The notes: a model not told the origin generated them from the sequence alone. A stretch of DNA of 64,000 nucleotides from Pectobacterium sp. PL152 (GCA_021907015.1 CP091064.1:3038001-3102000), one strand, 5' to 3'; shown: positions 28,285 to 40,800, numbered from the stretch's first letter. Made by a program: numbers and translations.

Positions 28285-29560
28285 ATGCAACTCGTTATGA
28301 GTCTCATCGGCATGATTGTTCTGATTTTATGCGCGGTTATGTTATCGAATAACCGTAAAGCGATCAGATTGCGCACCGTCGTCGGTGCTTTCATTCTTCA
28401 GATTGGTATCGGCGCGCTGGTGCTATATGTACCAGTAGGACGCAAAATTCTGGAGGGCATGACGAGCGGTGTAGCAAACGTTATCGCCTACGGAAATCAA
28501 GGCGTTTCGTTTATGTTTGGCGGTCTGGTCTCCGACAAAATGTTCGAAGTCTTTGGCGGTGGCGGGTTTGTTTTCGCACCCGTGTATTGCCGATTATCGT
28601 CTTTTTCTCTTCTCTGATCGCCGTGCTGTACTACATGGGCATTATGCAGTTGGTCATCAAGGTGCTCGGTGGCGGATTGCAGAAACTGTTGGGAACCTCC
28701 CGTACCGAATCTCTCTCAGCAACGGCCAATATTTTTGTCGGCCAAACGGAAGCGCCGCTGGTGGTTCGCCCGTATATCGCCAACATGACGCAGTCAGAGC
28801 TGTTTGCGGTGATGTGTGGCGGGTTGGCCTCGATTGCAGGTGCCGTGATGGCGGGCTATGCCCAGATGGGCGTGCCGCTGGAATATCTGATTGCGGCCTC
28901 CTTCATGGCGGCACCGGGCGGGTTATTGTTCGCCAAACTGATGGTGCCGGAAACGGAAAAACGCACGACCATGACGAAATGGTAGGCTTTGTCGATGAAG
29001 ACGATCGCCCGGCTAACGTCATCGATGCGGCGGCAAGCGGTGCGGCTTCCGGTATGCAGCTGGCGCTGAATGTGGGGGCGATGCTACTGGCGTTTATCGC
29101 CCTGATCGCCGTGTTGAACGGCATTCTGGGCGGGATCGGCGGCTGGTTTGACTACCCGCAGCTGTCGCTGGAACTGATTCTGGGCTGGTGCTTTGCGCCT
29201 ATTGCTTTCCTGATTGGTATTCCATGGAGTGAAGCCACTGTGGCAGGCTCGTTCATTGGGCAAAAGCTGATTGTTAACGAGTTCGTGGCTTACATGAATT
29301 TCAGCCAATATTTGAAAGCGGATGACGTGGTACAGGCCGCGGGCTTGCAGGTTCTGTCTGAGCATACCAAAGCTGTGATTTCGTTCGCGCTGTGCGGCTT
29401 TGCTAACCTTTCGTCTATTGCTATTCTTATTGGAGGTTTGGGCAGTATGGCACCGACTCGGCGTCAGGATATTGCCCGCTTTGGTTTGAAAGCGGTCGCG
29501 GCAGGTACGCTTTCTAACCTGATGAGCGCCTGCATCGCAGGGTTCTTCCTGGCCCTGTAA
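28285..29560 (+). pseudogene. nupC: Nucleoside-proton symporter NupC (frame-broken)
   Basis: Three frame segments give one concentrative nucleoside transporter. The N-terminus is [40 protein letters not shown] precedes the first break near 28580; [12 protein letters not shown]-type residues ([16 protein letters not shown]) follow; after the second break near 28967 (one A missing in [12 protein letters not shown]) the protein continues through VAGSFIGQKLIVNEFVAYMN and GFANLSSIAILIGGLG to 29560. The rebuilt length is about 425 residues. NupC imports pyrimidine and purine nucleosides except guanosine types. Both breaks are single missing bases and look like sequence errors. Confidence 0.85.
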
Positions 29561-29591
29561 TGTAACCAGGCATTCTTGCAGTAGCGAGATG

Positions 29592-29618
29592 ATGGGCGGC
29601 GAAAGTCGCCCATTGTTC
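29592..29618 (+). terminator. Hairpin after nupC
   Basis: ATGGGCG and CGCCCAT with an 8-base loop, followed by TGTTCGTTT, 31 bases past the nupC stop. Confidence 0.6.
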
Positions 29619-29708
29619 GTTTAAATCCCTACGTTATTCAGGGATTAAGCGCAGTCTACGCAACGTTTACCGAATGCGGGTGCGATATGCTTGCCTGAGT
29701 GGAGTGAC

Positions 29709-30423
29709 ATGCTTTCTGCTTTTATCGATGATGTTGAATGGATTACTTTTCCACGGGCAACGGACGGTGCCGCCTACCCAGGTATTACTGCTCGCTGCCA
29801 TTTCCATTTGTCTGCCTATGACGACGCGCTTTTGCCGAGGCGAACATTCCTTTTCCGATGCACTAGAGCGTGCTGTGCCGAAACGCCGCGCCGAATTTCT
29901 GGCTGGGCGCTGTCTGGCCAGACGCGTCTTGAACAAGCTGGGACATCCTGATTTTATTCTGCATAGCGCAGAAGACCGCTCGCCGCAGTGGCCGGAAAAC
30001 ATCGCTGGTTCGCTGAGCCATAACAAAGACAGCGTACTCTGTGCTGCGCATTTGCGTAGCGATGCGCTCTCGTGCGTGGGGGTGGATATCGAAGGATTTA
30101 TGTCCGACGAACGTGCGCAATCGCTGTGGCCCGGCATCATTGGTGATGAAGAATTCCAATGGTTTCAGGAACGGGAAGAAGCCTTTAGCTGTTTGCTGAC
30201 GTTGAGTTTCTCGGCGAAAGAGAGCCTGTTTAAGGCGCTTTACCCGCAGGTCAGGCACTATTTCGATTTTCTGGATGCTAGGTTGGTGGCGTTGGATATC
30301 ACCAAACGCGAGTTCGAGCTGGAACTGCTGACCGATCTGACGCCGACGTTTTACGCCGGGCGCCGTTTTAAAGGCGCATATCTGTTAAGAGAGTATGACG
30401 TCACCACGTTTCTCTGCTGCTAA
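29709..30423 (+). pseudogene. entD: 4'-phosphopantetheinyl transferase EntD (frame-broken N-terminus)
   Basis: The C-terminal two thirds are clear: AVPKRRAEFLAGRCLARRVL, GSLSHNKDSVLCAAHL, the magnesium-binding VGVDIEGF and the FSAKESLFKALYP motif of Sfp/EntD transferases. The N-terminus lies in another frame from ATG 29709 (MLSAFIDDVEWITFPRATDG), and two missing bases near 29835 and 29862 join the parts; rebuilt length is about 238 residues. A competing frame from 29674 is open but gives a wrong N-terminus. The enzyme attaches the phosphopantetheine arm to carrier domains of EntB and the NRPS proteins in this locus. Confidence 0.82.
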
Positions 30424-30425
30424 AA

Positions 30426-30443
30426 AGCCCGCGTGAGCGGGCT
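30426..30443. terminator. Bidirectional hairpin between entD and the receptor gene
   Basis: AGCCCGC, GTGA loop, GCGGGCT, with A-rich flank on the left. It lies between two convergent genes and can serve both. Confidence 0.65.
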
Positions 30444-30470
30444 AGAGTCATTGAGCAGAACCTATCGGCA

Positions 30471-32440
30471 TCAGAACTTATAGCTCACACCGCCGTACAC
30501 CGTACGTCCAGACAGGAAGTAGTCGTTGTCGGTGGCAACGTAGTCCCGTTTTTCGTTAGTCAGGTTAGTGACGCCCAGTTTCAGATCCACGTTTTTAATC
30601 GGCGTATAGGTCGCACCGATATCCACGGTGTTAAAGCCTCTGGTTCTAAGGCCTTCTTTATCGCGCAAATATTGGTTGCCCGTGTACTGATAGGACACGT
30701 AGGCAGAAAGGTTATCCAATGCTTGCCAATTCAACTGCGTGTTAAGCGTATTTTTCGGCGTTTGCTTCAGGCGCTTTCTGGTGGTGCGGTCTTCAGCATC
30801 CACAATAGTCCAGTTGGTGGTCCAGTTCAAATCCTCTGTCAGATCGATCCAGAATGAAGTTTCAATCCCCTGAATTCGTGCTTTACTCACGTTGTAATAA
30901 GGAAGATTGACTATCTTAGTTCTGTCATAATTCCAAGCCTCAGATTGGATCATGTCCTTGATATCATTATTAAATAGAGTGACACCTCCGCCGAAGCGTT
31001 CAGCCTCATAGGCGGTACCTATTTCATAGCTGATAGAGGTTTCTGCTTTGAGATTAGGATTACCGACGAGATAGCAAAATCCGCGGCATGCTGATTTCAT
31101 ATAGCCGGGGGTAAATTGAGCGAGGGTTGGGGCTTTAAATGCCTTATTGACACCGCCTTTGATCACCCAGTTGTCAGTCAAACTATAAGTGGCGTAGGCG
31201 CGTGGGCTGAACTCGGTGCCATAAACTTCATGATGATCGACGCGACCACCAAAAGTGAGGGCTAAATCCGCGATCTTGAATTCATCTTGTAGGAAGAGTG
31301 CGCTCTGGTTGACGTCTATTTTGCCGCCTTTCATGTTCATGCTGTGTTCTAAGGATGTTATGCGGTATTCGCCGCCGCCGGTCAGCAGATGATCGCCCAG
31401 ATAACCAGAGATCTGCCCGTCAACTGTCTGATTATTCTGGGTAATGTCGGCTATGCCTTTATTCAGCTCAGAATTATCCATTAAATCGATGTTTTCGTAG
31501 TAGTAGCGTAACCGCGTATCAACATTGTCCCAGCTACCGTTATGTGTGAGTCCCAGGCCGAGGCGATCGATTTTTTGTGTATTATGAGCAGTGGTTCCTG
31601 AGTTATTCCAGTCAACGAAGCGGTCATCTTTGGTATACGTTGCATCAAAATCCAGACTCTGCTGGGAATCGATCAACCACGTCAGGTTACCCAGCACGCT
31701 ATAGTTATCACGTTTTTCCAGCGCATCTGAGTTGCGATTCTTAGATTGTTCGGTACGCCACGCATCGCGCTTGCCACCATCAACAATCAAACTACCCAGC
31801 AGTGTGTTTTCCACCAATGGTCCGCTAATATAGCCATTCAAACGATTATTATCGCCGCCGGAACCTTCGGTTGGTGCCTGAAAGTTATAGCCGAGTTCAC
31901 CGGCAACTTTCTCACCCGGCTGGCGCAGTATTACGTTTACCACACCGCCCAGTGCGTCGGCACCGTACAGCGAAGACATCGGGCCACGAATCACTTCGAT
32001 ACGTTCAATGGCCGACATCGGAATGGAACTCAGATCGAAATCATTCCCCATATCGGTTGCGAGTGATTCTTGGGAGTTTATACGACGACCATTTACCAGC
32101 AGCAGCGTGTAATCAGCCCGCATACCGCGGATCTTAATTTCGTTACGACCATAGGTAGATGACGGATTGATGTTAATGCCCGGCAGCTTTTTCACCGCGT
32201 CGGAAACGTTATTCACCGACATCTTTTCCAGCTCGGCGCGGGTGATGACAGAAACGCTCGCGGGCGCGCTCAGCGTGGTGTGTTTCGTCTGCGTTGCTGT
32301 CACGACGATTTTTCATCTGCCGCGTTTTCTGCCTGCGCGAGTGCAGGCAGTGCCAGTAACCCGGTCACCAGCAGGGCGCGATACACCTTACTGTGTGGGA
32401 AATAATGATGTGAAAAACGATTTTCCGGTTTTAGCTGCAT
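30471..32440 (-). pseudogene. TonB-dependent siderophore receptor (one frame break)
   Basis: The N-terminus (from ATG 32440) has a signal peptide ending ALPALAQA and reaches the TonB box; one missing A near 32312 breaks the frame at DEKIVVTATQ, after which 610 residues continue to the stop at 30471. The plug domain is clear (LPGININPSSTYGRNEIKIR, EVIRGPMSSLYGADALGGVV), followed by the beta-barrel and the terminal aromatic TVYGGVSYKF. It resembles catecholate receptors of the CirA/IrgA/FepA group. Its place in a dihydroxybenzoate siderophore locus makes it the probable receptor for the product. It is transcribed with the MFS gene upstream. Confidence 0.82.
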
Positions 32441-32539
32441 GTCAAAGACCCCATCAAAGAGTGGAAAAATATCCCCGTAAATAGATTGCGTGCTGTATTA
32501 CGTGCATTGCCGATCCACTCATTGAGTGAATCGAACGGT

Positions 32540-33800
32540 TTATTGCCCTGTAGCCTGTGCCGTTTGGCGTGCGGCCGTCTTTCGGCTGCGTTCAGCCAGC
32601 TGTGGAATCAGGCGTAGGGTTAGCAGCATGGCGGCCAGCGCAAAGACGGTGCTGGCGACGGCGAGCTGTGAAAATCCATCAATTTTTCCCTCAACCGAGG
32701 TGCTCAGATAAGCGGCAGAAGCGACGCTGGCAAGCCCCGACGCCACGTTGGCCGCGGTTCCCTGATAGGACATGAAGGCGGCGCGCTGATGCGGCAGCGG
32801 AATACCTGCGGTAATCGCCAGCGTGCTGCTGGAACGGGCCGCGCTGAGTGCCATGAACAGGGTGAACACCAGATACAGGGAAAGTGAAAAAGGAAAAACG
32901 AAACCGCAGAGGATGACAACGGCCAGTAGCAGCGTCGTCACCACGATCGTCCGGCTGGCATACCCTCGATCCAGCAGGCTTCCGCACAGCTGCATGGTCA
33001 CCATGCTTGCCAGCCCGCCGCAGAGATAAAGCAGGGAAATATCATCCCGCGGGAAAGCAAGATTGAACTGAAAGTAGTTGGAAAAATGGGGATCAGCAGG
33101 AAATGACCGAACATTTGTAGCGACATGATCGTCAGCCCCAACAGGAAAAGGGGGAGGCCAGCAGATCGTGTAATACCGAAGTGGGCGCTGTCGTGGGTGA
33201 CGAACCTTGCTGAACTCGGTGCGTCGGCGGCATGGAAGGAAAGAGCCGCAGCACTAACAGCGCCAGCAGCAGGCCGCCGAGGCCGAAAATATAAAACGGC
33301 GCTTGCCAGTTAATACGGTGAGCTAACTCCAGTGAGAGCGGCATGATGATAATGGCCGCGAGTGAAAAACTCATACCGACGTAGGCCAGCTTCTTGCCGC
33401 GCTCGTTGGCCGGCACAATATCGACAACCGCCGCCATCAACACGCCAGAGGCCGGCCCAGCCACGCAGCCCGCCAGAATAAACAGCACTAAAAGATGGGT
33501 TTGGCTGGTGGCAAACATGCAGGCCGCTGTCAGGCCGAAGCGCAGCGTCAGCAGAACGATCAGAGCATGTTTACGGTTAAATCTGTCCAGATAAGGGGCG
33601 GCGAGGAAGCCGACAATGGCGGAGGCAAACGTTGCGCCGCCGCTAATGTAGCCGATGTTCTTGGCATCCATAGACAGGGCGCTGATGAAATCGGGACCTA
33701 ACGGCATCACCATCATCAGGCTGCCGAGGGAAAGCATGTTAATTAGCAGCGCCAGATGCACAACGGATCGGGTGTGCTGGCGGTACATGCTTTCATCCAT
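32540..33800 (-). pseudogene. MFS transporter, probable siderophore exporter (frame-broken)
   Basis: Three frame segments form one 12-helix MFS protein of about 420 residues. Visible are MVMPLGPDFISALSMDAKNI, the motif-A loop LAAPYLDRFNRKHAL, PANERGKKLAYVGMSF, and after breaks near 33150 and 33083 the second half with GSLLDRGYASRTIVV and PHQRAAFMSYQGTAANVASG. ATG 33800 is preferred; a GTG at 33821 is also possible. It is not EntS-like in sequence but sits where an exporter would be, divergent from entC with Fur boxes between. Export of the siderophore is an inference. Confidence 0.75.
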
Positions 33801-33875
33801 GACAGGCTCACATTTAGACACAGTTAGTAAAATATTCGCGCAGTCTAGCGCAGCTTAATTCCCCTGACAATGAAT

Positions 33876-33894
33876 GATAAGTATTTTCATTATC
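33876..33894. promoter_or_regulatory. Fur box, MFS side
   Basis: GATAAGTATTTTCATTATC agrees with the 19-base Fur consensus at 15 positions. It lies 76 bases upstream of the MFS start, in the divergent promoter region. Confidence 0.7.
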
Positions 33895-34077
33895 ATCTGT
33901 GATGTGGGTTTTATAATCAATACATTCCTGTTGCTAACCATTAACCGTTATGAAAGATGCCCAAAAAAATTGATTAACATCAATATAACCCCTAATTAAT
34001 GGGCGTGAATAACCATTCTGTGGAAGGATTGACCGAACACGTTACTTCAGTGTAATTTAACTGCGCTTGATATAAAT

Positions 34078-34096
34078 GATAATGATTTTAATAATC
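34078..34096. promoter_or_regulatory. Fur box, entC side
   Basis: GATAATGATTTTAATAATC agrees with the Fur consensus at 15 of 19 positions. It lies 36 bases before the entC start and should shut the biosynthetic operon when iron is plentiful. Confidence 0.72.
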
Positions 34097-34131
34097 ATTG
34101 GTATTTAATTTGCGAGCGCAGGAGCTGCCTT

Positions 34132-35327
34132 GTGGATACACTGATTACAGAAGCTGAAACATTTAGCGGGCTAACTTATTCGGAACAGACCGCTTTTTTA
34201 TATGCATCGGAACACCGTAGCCTTTCTACTTCCGGCTTATTTGAACGTATTTCGTCCCCTGTTTGTGCTCCAGATTCGCGCGATGACAGGCTGAGCTCTG
34301 CAATCGCGCAGGCGTTCCAGCGAGCGCGTCAGGCAGGGCAGTCGTTGCCTATTGTGGTCGGGGCGATTCCTTTTGATACCACGCAACCCTCTTGTCTGTA
34401 TATCCCTGATAATTATACCGTTACGACGAAATCTGAACTCGTCAGCCGGGCTCGTAAGCACACGGCGGCGGCACCTGCCGCACTAACGTTAAACAGCGTC
34501 CCGGATGAATGTCAGTTCAAGTCCATCGTGGCTGAGGCCGTTGAGCGCTTCCGACGTGGTGAACTGAGCAAAGCGGTACTGTCGCGCATTTTGGACATTG
34601 AGCTGGCGGGGCCTGTTAAGGCGCAAACGATCCTCAACAACCTGATGGTGCAGAACGCGGGTGGCTATCACTTCTCACTGCCGCTGCCAGATGGTTCCAT
34701 CTTACTGGGTGCCAGTCCGGAGCTGCTGCTGCGTAAGCAGGGAAACGTCATTGTCTCCAACCCGCTGGCGGGATCGGCGCGACGAATGAACGATGAACAT
34801 CTGGATTACCTGAATAGCCAGCGCTTGCTGAATTCTGGCAAAGACAAGCACGAGCATAAGCTGGTGGTGGACGACATCCGCCAGCGCCTGATGCCGCTGT
34901 GCTCGTCCTTAACGATTCCATCGGCACCTTCGCTGATGCACACCGCTTCTATGTGGCACTTGTCTACCGCCATCAGCGGTGAACTGGCGAACCCAGAGAT
35001 GACGGCGCTTCAGGTCGCCTGCCAGCTCCATCCGACCCCCGCACTGTGCGGCTTCCCACGCAGGAAGCGCGCCAGCTGATCGCCGAGCTGGAGCCGCACG
35101 ATCGTGGTGTATTCAGCGGCATTGTCGGCTGGTGTGATGCCAACGGCGATGGCGAATGGGCGATAGCGATTCGCTGCGGCACCATCAAAAATAACAACGT
35201 CCGCCTGTTTGCCGGCGCGGGCATTGTTGAGGCGTCCGTCCCCGAGGATGAATGGGCTGAAACCGCCGCCAAATTAAACACGATGCTGAATGCGTTTGGG
35301 CTTAACTCAGGTGTGGATGGACTATGA
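34132..35327 (+). pseudogene. entC: Isochorismate synthase EntC (one frame break)
   Basis: The first 34132-35079 frame carries most of the enzyme, including FRRGELSKAVLSRILDIEL, GASPELLLRKQGNVIVSNPL, AGSARR and KHEHKLVVDDIRQRL. After a missing C near 35050 the protein continues in the next frame with TQEARQLIAELEPHDRGVFS, GIVGWCDANGDGEW and RLFAGAGIVEASVPEDEW to 35327, giving about 398 residues. Start is GTG 34132 with GGAG upstream. EntC converts chorismate to isochorismate, the first step to 2,3-dihydroxybenzoate. The stop overlaps the entE start (ATGA). Confidence 0.87.
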
Positions 35328-36947
35328 GCATTGAATTTACGCCCTGGCCAGAGGAACTGGCACAGCGTTATCGCGACAAGGGGTACTGGAGCGGTCTGCC
35401 GTTAACGGATGCCTGGGAGCGCCACCTGGCGACGCAACCTGATGCCGTTGCGGTGGTGTGCGGCGAACGCCAGTGGAGCTATCGCGAGCTGGATCGGCAG
35501 TCTTCCGCGTTGGCATCGCGCCTGACGGAAAGCGGCCTGCGCTGTGGCGATACCGCGCTGGTGCAGTTACCGAACGTGGCCGAATTTTACCTGACCTTTT
35601 TGCGTTGCTGAAAATGGGCGTCGCGCCGGTTAACGCACTGTTCAGCCATAACAAGCTGGAATTGCTGTCGTACGCCACGCAGATCGAACCGCGCTTACTG
35701 ATCGCATCGGCCGGACACCCGCTGTTCGGCAACGGTGAGTTTCTGGATCGGCTACAGACGCAGGTTCCCCGTCTGCAAACGGTGGTGATGCTCGGCGACA
35801 GCCCGCTGGGGCACAGCCTGTCAGACTGGTTGCAGCCGTGTGCGTCGACCAGCCAGTATCGGCCTTCTGCGTCGGGGCAGGTGGCTTTCTTTCAGCTTTC
35901 TGGCGGCAGTACTGGTACGCCGAAGCTGATTCCCCGTACTCATGACGATTACTACTACAGCGTGCGTCGCAGCGTGGAAATCTGCGAGCTGACGCCACAA
36001 ACACGCTACCTGTGCGCGTTGCCGGCACCGCATAACTTCCCGCTAAGCTCGCCCGGTTCGCTCGGCGTGTTTTACGCTGGTGGACGCGTTGTGCTGGCAC
36101 TGGATCCGGGGCGATGACCTGTTTCCCGCTGATCGAACGCCATCAGATCGATATTACCTCGCTGGTGCCGCCCGCCGCCGCGCTGTGGATCCAGGCGGCT
36201 GAGCAGTTTGGCGGGGCGCTGCATAGCCTGAAGATCTTGCAGGTGGGCGGTGCGAAGCTGAGTGAAGCTGTCGCCCGCCGCATTCCGGCGGTACTGGGCT
36301 GCCAGCTACAGCAGGTACTCGGGATGGCGGAAGGGCTGGTGAACTACACCCGACTGGACGACAGCGACGAGCATATCTTCACCACGCAAGGCTGCCCGAT
36401 GAGCCCGGATGATGAAGTGAAGGTGTTGGACATCGACGGCAATCCGGTACCGAGAGGTGAGGCGGGGCTGCTGGCGACGCGCGGCCCGTATACCTTCCGC
36501 GGCTATTACCGCAGCCCGGAACACAACGCCCGCGCCTTTGACAGCGAAGGGTTTTACCACTCGGGCGATGTGGTGCAGATGACTGAGGACGGCTATTTGC
36601 GCGTGGTCGGGCGAGAAAAAGATCAGATTAACCGCGGTGGTGAAAAGATTGCCGCGGAAGAGATCGAAAACCTGCTGCTCAAACATGACGGTATTCTCCA
36701 TGCCGCGCTGGTGTCCATGCCCGATCCGGTCATGGGCGAAAAGAGCTGCGCTTTTCTGGTGGTCAGCGATCCCTCGCTGAAAGCCATCACGTTAAGAAAA
36801 TATCTTCGCAATCAGGGTATTGCTGAATTCAAACTGCCGGACCGCTTCGAGATGATCGACACCTTGCCCGTTACGCCGGTCGGCAAGATTGATAAGAAAT
36901 CACTCCGTCAGCGCATCCAGACCCAACTTAGCACTCAAGACAAATAA
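35324..36947 (+). pseudogene. entE: 2,3-dihydroxybenzoate-AMP ligase EntE (frame-broken)
   Basis: Three frame segments give one aryl-AMP ligase of about 541 residues. The adenylation motifs are present: [19 protein letters not shown] (A3), then after a break near 36112 [57 protein letters not shown] and the A10 lysine in [12 protein letters not shown]. The first break is near 35607 (LTF to [16 protein letters not shown]). EntE activates 2,3-dihydroxybenzoate and loads it on the EntB carrier domain. Start and stop spacing fits an operon: it overlaps entC and is 10 bases before entB. Confidence 0.86.
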
Positions 36948-36957
36948 GGATTTTGTG

Positions 36958-37833
36958 ATGGCAATCCCTTCTATTGCTTCTTATCCCCTGCCGCGCGCAC
37001 AGGATTTCCCTGAGAACAAGGTTTCCTGGGCGTTTGAACCTGAACGCGCGGTGCTGCTGATTCACGACATGCAGGACTATTTCGTGAATTTCTATGGCGC
37101 GGACAGCCCGCTGGCGCAGCAGTTGATCGAGAACATTGTGGCGTTGCGAACCTACTGCAAAGCACAGGGGATTCCGGTGGTGTATACCGCGCAGCCGAAT
37201 GCACAAAGCGCGGCTGACCGGGCGCTGCTGAACGATATGTGGGGCGCCGGGCTGAATAATCACCCTGACAAGCAGCGTGTTGTGAGTGCGCTGACACCGG
37301 ATGAGCACGATACGGTGCTGGTGAAGTGGCGCTACAGCGCATTCCACCGTTCGCCGCTGGAACCGATGATGAAAGAGATGGGTAAAGATCAGCTGATTAT
37401 CTGCGGCGTTTACGGGCATATCGGCTGCATGATTACCGCGACGGATGCCTTCATGCGCGACATCAAGCCGTTCATGGTCGGCGATGCGGTGGCGGATTTC
37501 TCACTTCAGGAACACCAGATGGCGCTGAAATATGTGGCGACGCGCGCCGGACGGGTGGTTAGCACGGCAGAACTCACAGGAGCAAAAATGGCACAGGCAC
37601 TGACGAAACAAGGACTGAGAGCACACCTGCTGACCTTGATCGACGAAGAAGAAGATCAGTTCGATGAAGATGAAAACCTGATCGATTACGGTCTGGATTC
37701 GGTGCGCATGATGGCGCTGCTGACCGAATGGCGCAATCAGGGCGTCACGCTGAGCTTTGTCGATCTGGCGCGTAACCCCAGCCTGAATGCCTGGTGGGCG
37801 CTGATCGAAAAACAGCAGGGAGCCGCATTATGA
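36958..37833 (+). CDS. entB: Isochorismatase / aryl carrier protein EntB
   Basis: The 291-residue protein starts MAIPSIASYPLPRAQDFPEN. The isochorismatase domain (about 1-205) has LLIHDMQDYFVNFY and the catalytic-region KWRYSAFHRSPLE and GVYGHIGCM. The C-terminal aryl carrier domain has the phosphopantetheine serine in DYGLDSVRMMALL near residue 245. It makes 2,3-dihydro-2,3-dihydroxybenzoate and then carries activated dihydroxybenzoate to the NRPS. Its last codons overlap the NRPS1 start (ATGA). Confidence 0.94.
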   Translation: MAIPSIASYPLPRAQDFPENKVSWAFEPERAVLLIHDMQDYFVNFYGADSPLAQQLIENIVALRTYCKAQGIPVVYTAQPNAQSAADRALLNDMWGAGLNNHPDKQRVVSALTPDEHDTVLVKWRYSAFHRSPLEPMMKEMGKDQLIICGVYGHIGCMITATDAFMRDIKPFMVGDAVADFSLQEHQMALKYVATRAGRVVSTAELTGAKMAQALTKQGLRAHLLTLIDEEEDQFDEDENLIDYGLDSVRMMALLTEWRNQGVTLSFVDLARNPSLNAWWALIEKQQGAAL

Positions 37834-40800
37834 AGCCGTTGAGCGTTGCGCAGCGCGGGCTGTGGTTAGGCCATGCCCTGAACGATGATAAGGCGACGTT
37901 CAACACGGCGGAGTGTATTGCGTTTGACGGCAAAGTCGATATTGAAGCCATGCTGAGCGCGATCCGTCAGGCGGTCATGGAGTGCGAGTGTCTGTACTGC
38001 CAGTTTGTTGAGGTTGCGGGTGAACAGGCCGAGCAGCCGGAGATCGGCTTTGTGGCTTCACAACTGCCGGTGCCGATTGGCGTGCTGCCGATTATTGAAC
38101 TCTTGCCTGCACCGCTGACGGATGAAGCGCAGACGATACGCCAGTGGGCGCGTGAGGAAATCGCCCGGCCGCTGGATTTGCTGAATGGATTACCCTGCCG
38201 CTTTGCGCTGCTGTGCGGTGAAAAACGTGATTTTCTCTATAGTTGCGTGCACCACATTGCGCTGGACGGCTTTGGCACCACCATGCTGTTTCAGCGTATC
38301 GCCCAGATTTACAGCGCGCTGACGGCGGGGCAACCCGCGCCGGTGGCGGAGTTCGGTCCGTTCAGCGAGGTGCTGGAAGAGGAACAGCAGCGTGATGCCA
38401 GCGGGCAGACGGCGCAGGCGCGTGATTTCTGGCTGGAAACACTGAACGTGATGCCGGAGCCAGCCAGCTTTAGCGAGAAGAAAGCACCGATTGCGGCGCG
38501 TTTTTTGCGCCAGAGCAGCGTGTTGCCGACGAATATCTGGCAGCTGCTGACGGCGCTGTGTGAAGGCAACAAGATCAGCTGGCCGGATCTGTTTCTGGCG
38601 ATGCTGGCGACGCACCTCAAACTGGTGTCCGGCAGCGACCGACTGACGTTCGGCATGATGGTGATGAACCGTATCGGTTCCGCCTCGCTGACGGTGCCGA
38701 GTATGCAGATGAATATTGTGCCGCTGTGCGTTCAGGTGGACGAGCAGGCGGATTTTGTGGCGCTGGCGCAGCAGGTGGCCCGCACCAAGCGTACGCTGCG
38801 TCGGCATCAGCATTATCGCTATGAGCACTTACGGCGCGATCTGAACCGTGTGGGCGGCGAACAGCGGCTTTTCGGCCCGCTGATCAATATCATGCCGTTC
38901 GATCATCCGCTCAGCTACGGATCGCTGTCGTCCAGCACGCTGAATCTCAGCGCCGGACCGGTAGAAGATCTGACGATTGAGATCCACTTCAAGCCAGATG
39001 GCACACCGGTATTGGATTTTGATGCCAACCCGGCCTGTTACAGCGCAGAAGCGCTTGCCAACCTGCAAGAAACCCTGTTCACACTGCTTCAACGCTGGCT
39101 GACACAGCCGCAGCAGACTAGCGGCGAGCTGTTGGGACGCTGGCTGCGTGAAGAGCGTGAGCTGGCCTTGATCACCAGCCGCGAGCCTGAGCCGTTCGTG
39201 GAACCGGTTCTGACGGCGATTGCCAAGCAGGCGCGTAAAAACCCGAATCATCCGGCGTTGACGCAGCGCGATCGGCAGTACAGCTACCAGCAGTTGCAGG
39301 ATCTGAGCGGTCAGGCTGCCGCAGCGCTGCACGAGCGTGGCGTGCAACCCGGTGAGCGCATCGGCATTATGCTGAACCGCAGCCCGGAAGCCCTCATTTG
39401 TCTGCTGGCTGTAATGCAGTGTGGCGCGGTGTATGTACCGCTCGATCCTGAACAGCCGCATGAACGTCAGCAGCACATTATCCAGATTGCCGGGCTGCGT
39501 ACGATTGTGACGCAGGCGGACTACCAGCATCGGCTGGCGTCGGTCTTTTCCGGCGAGATCGTTCTGGCAGGGCATCTTCTGTCATCTAACACACAGGCTG
39601 CCGCGCTGCCGCCTGTGGAAGCGAGAGACGGGCAGATTGCCTATGTCATGTTCACCTCGGGATCGACCGGATTGCCGAAAGGCGTGGAGATTGGCGTCAG
39701 CGCGCTGGATCACTTCATCGCGGCGGCACGCCAGCGCTATGGTCTGCGCGCGGCGGATCGCGTGCTGCAATTTGCCCCGTTTAACTTTGATGCCAGCATC
39801 GAAGAGATCTTTGCCACACTGACCAGCGGTGCGACGTTGGTGCTGCGCACCGATGAGATGCTGGAATCGATTCCGACCTTTGTCGAACAGGTTGAAGAAC
39901 AGGCGATTACCCTGCTCGATCTGCCGACCGCATTCTGGAATGAATGGGTCGTGGGGCTGAAAACCGGCACGCTGACCATGCCCTCTGCACTGCGTGCCAT
40001 CATCATTGGCGGTGAAGCAGTGTACCCCGAGCAGCTGGTGCAGTGGCAACGCCATGCGCTGGACACGCTGCGCTTAATTAACACCTATGGCCCAACCGAA
40101 ACCACGGTGGTGGCGACCAGCTGCGATCTGCAAACGCAGTCTGCCGATGTGGCACAGCTTCCTATCGGTCTGCCATTGGCTGGCGTCAACGCGCTGATTC
40201 TAGCAACGGGCGACCGCCCTGCGGCAGAAGGAGAACTGGTGCTGCTGGGGCCAACGCTGGCGGCGGGTTATATCGGCACGGAGCACACGGCATTTACACC
40301 GTTGGCGGTGGGCGACCGTGAGCTTCTGGCTTACCGCACCGGCGACAGAGTACGGCTGGAAAAAGGGCAGTTGCTGTACCTCGGGCGCATGGATAACGAA
40401 TTTAAAATCAGCGGCTACCGGATTCAGCCAGGGGAAGTCGAAGCCCATCTGCTGGCACAGCCGGATGTTGATGAAGCCTGCGTTCAGGGCATTGTTTACC
40501 CCAACGGCGTGCGGCGTCTGGTGGCGTTTGTCGCCACGAAAGCCGGTGAGATCGACGCGCGTGCGCTGAAACAGCGTCTGGGCAGCGTGCTGCCGCCGGC
40601 GATGATCCCTACCGATTATCGCGCCTTCCGCCAGTTGCCGAAAACCGGCTCCAACAAGGTCGATCGCAAACGTCTGCTGGCGGAATACCACGACGAAGCA
40701 CCGGCGCAGGCGTTAGCCAGCGAAACCGAAAACCGGGTCAGCGCCATCTGGCAGCAGATCCTCGGCGTATCGGGGATCCAATCGCGGGATAACTTCTTCG

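Noticed and set aside
28517-28985. Apparent separate overlapping genes within nupC
   Set aside because: They are pieces of one NupC sequence shifted by single missing bases; no independent start signals.
38190-40055. Several minus-strand frames of 150-250 codons inside NRPS1
   Set aside because: All are antisense to the intact condensation and adenylation domains.
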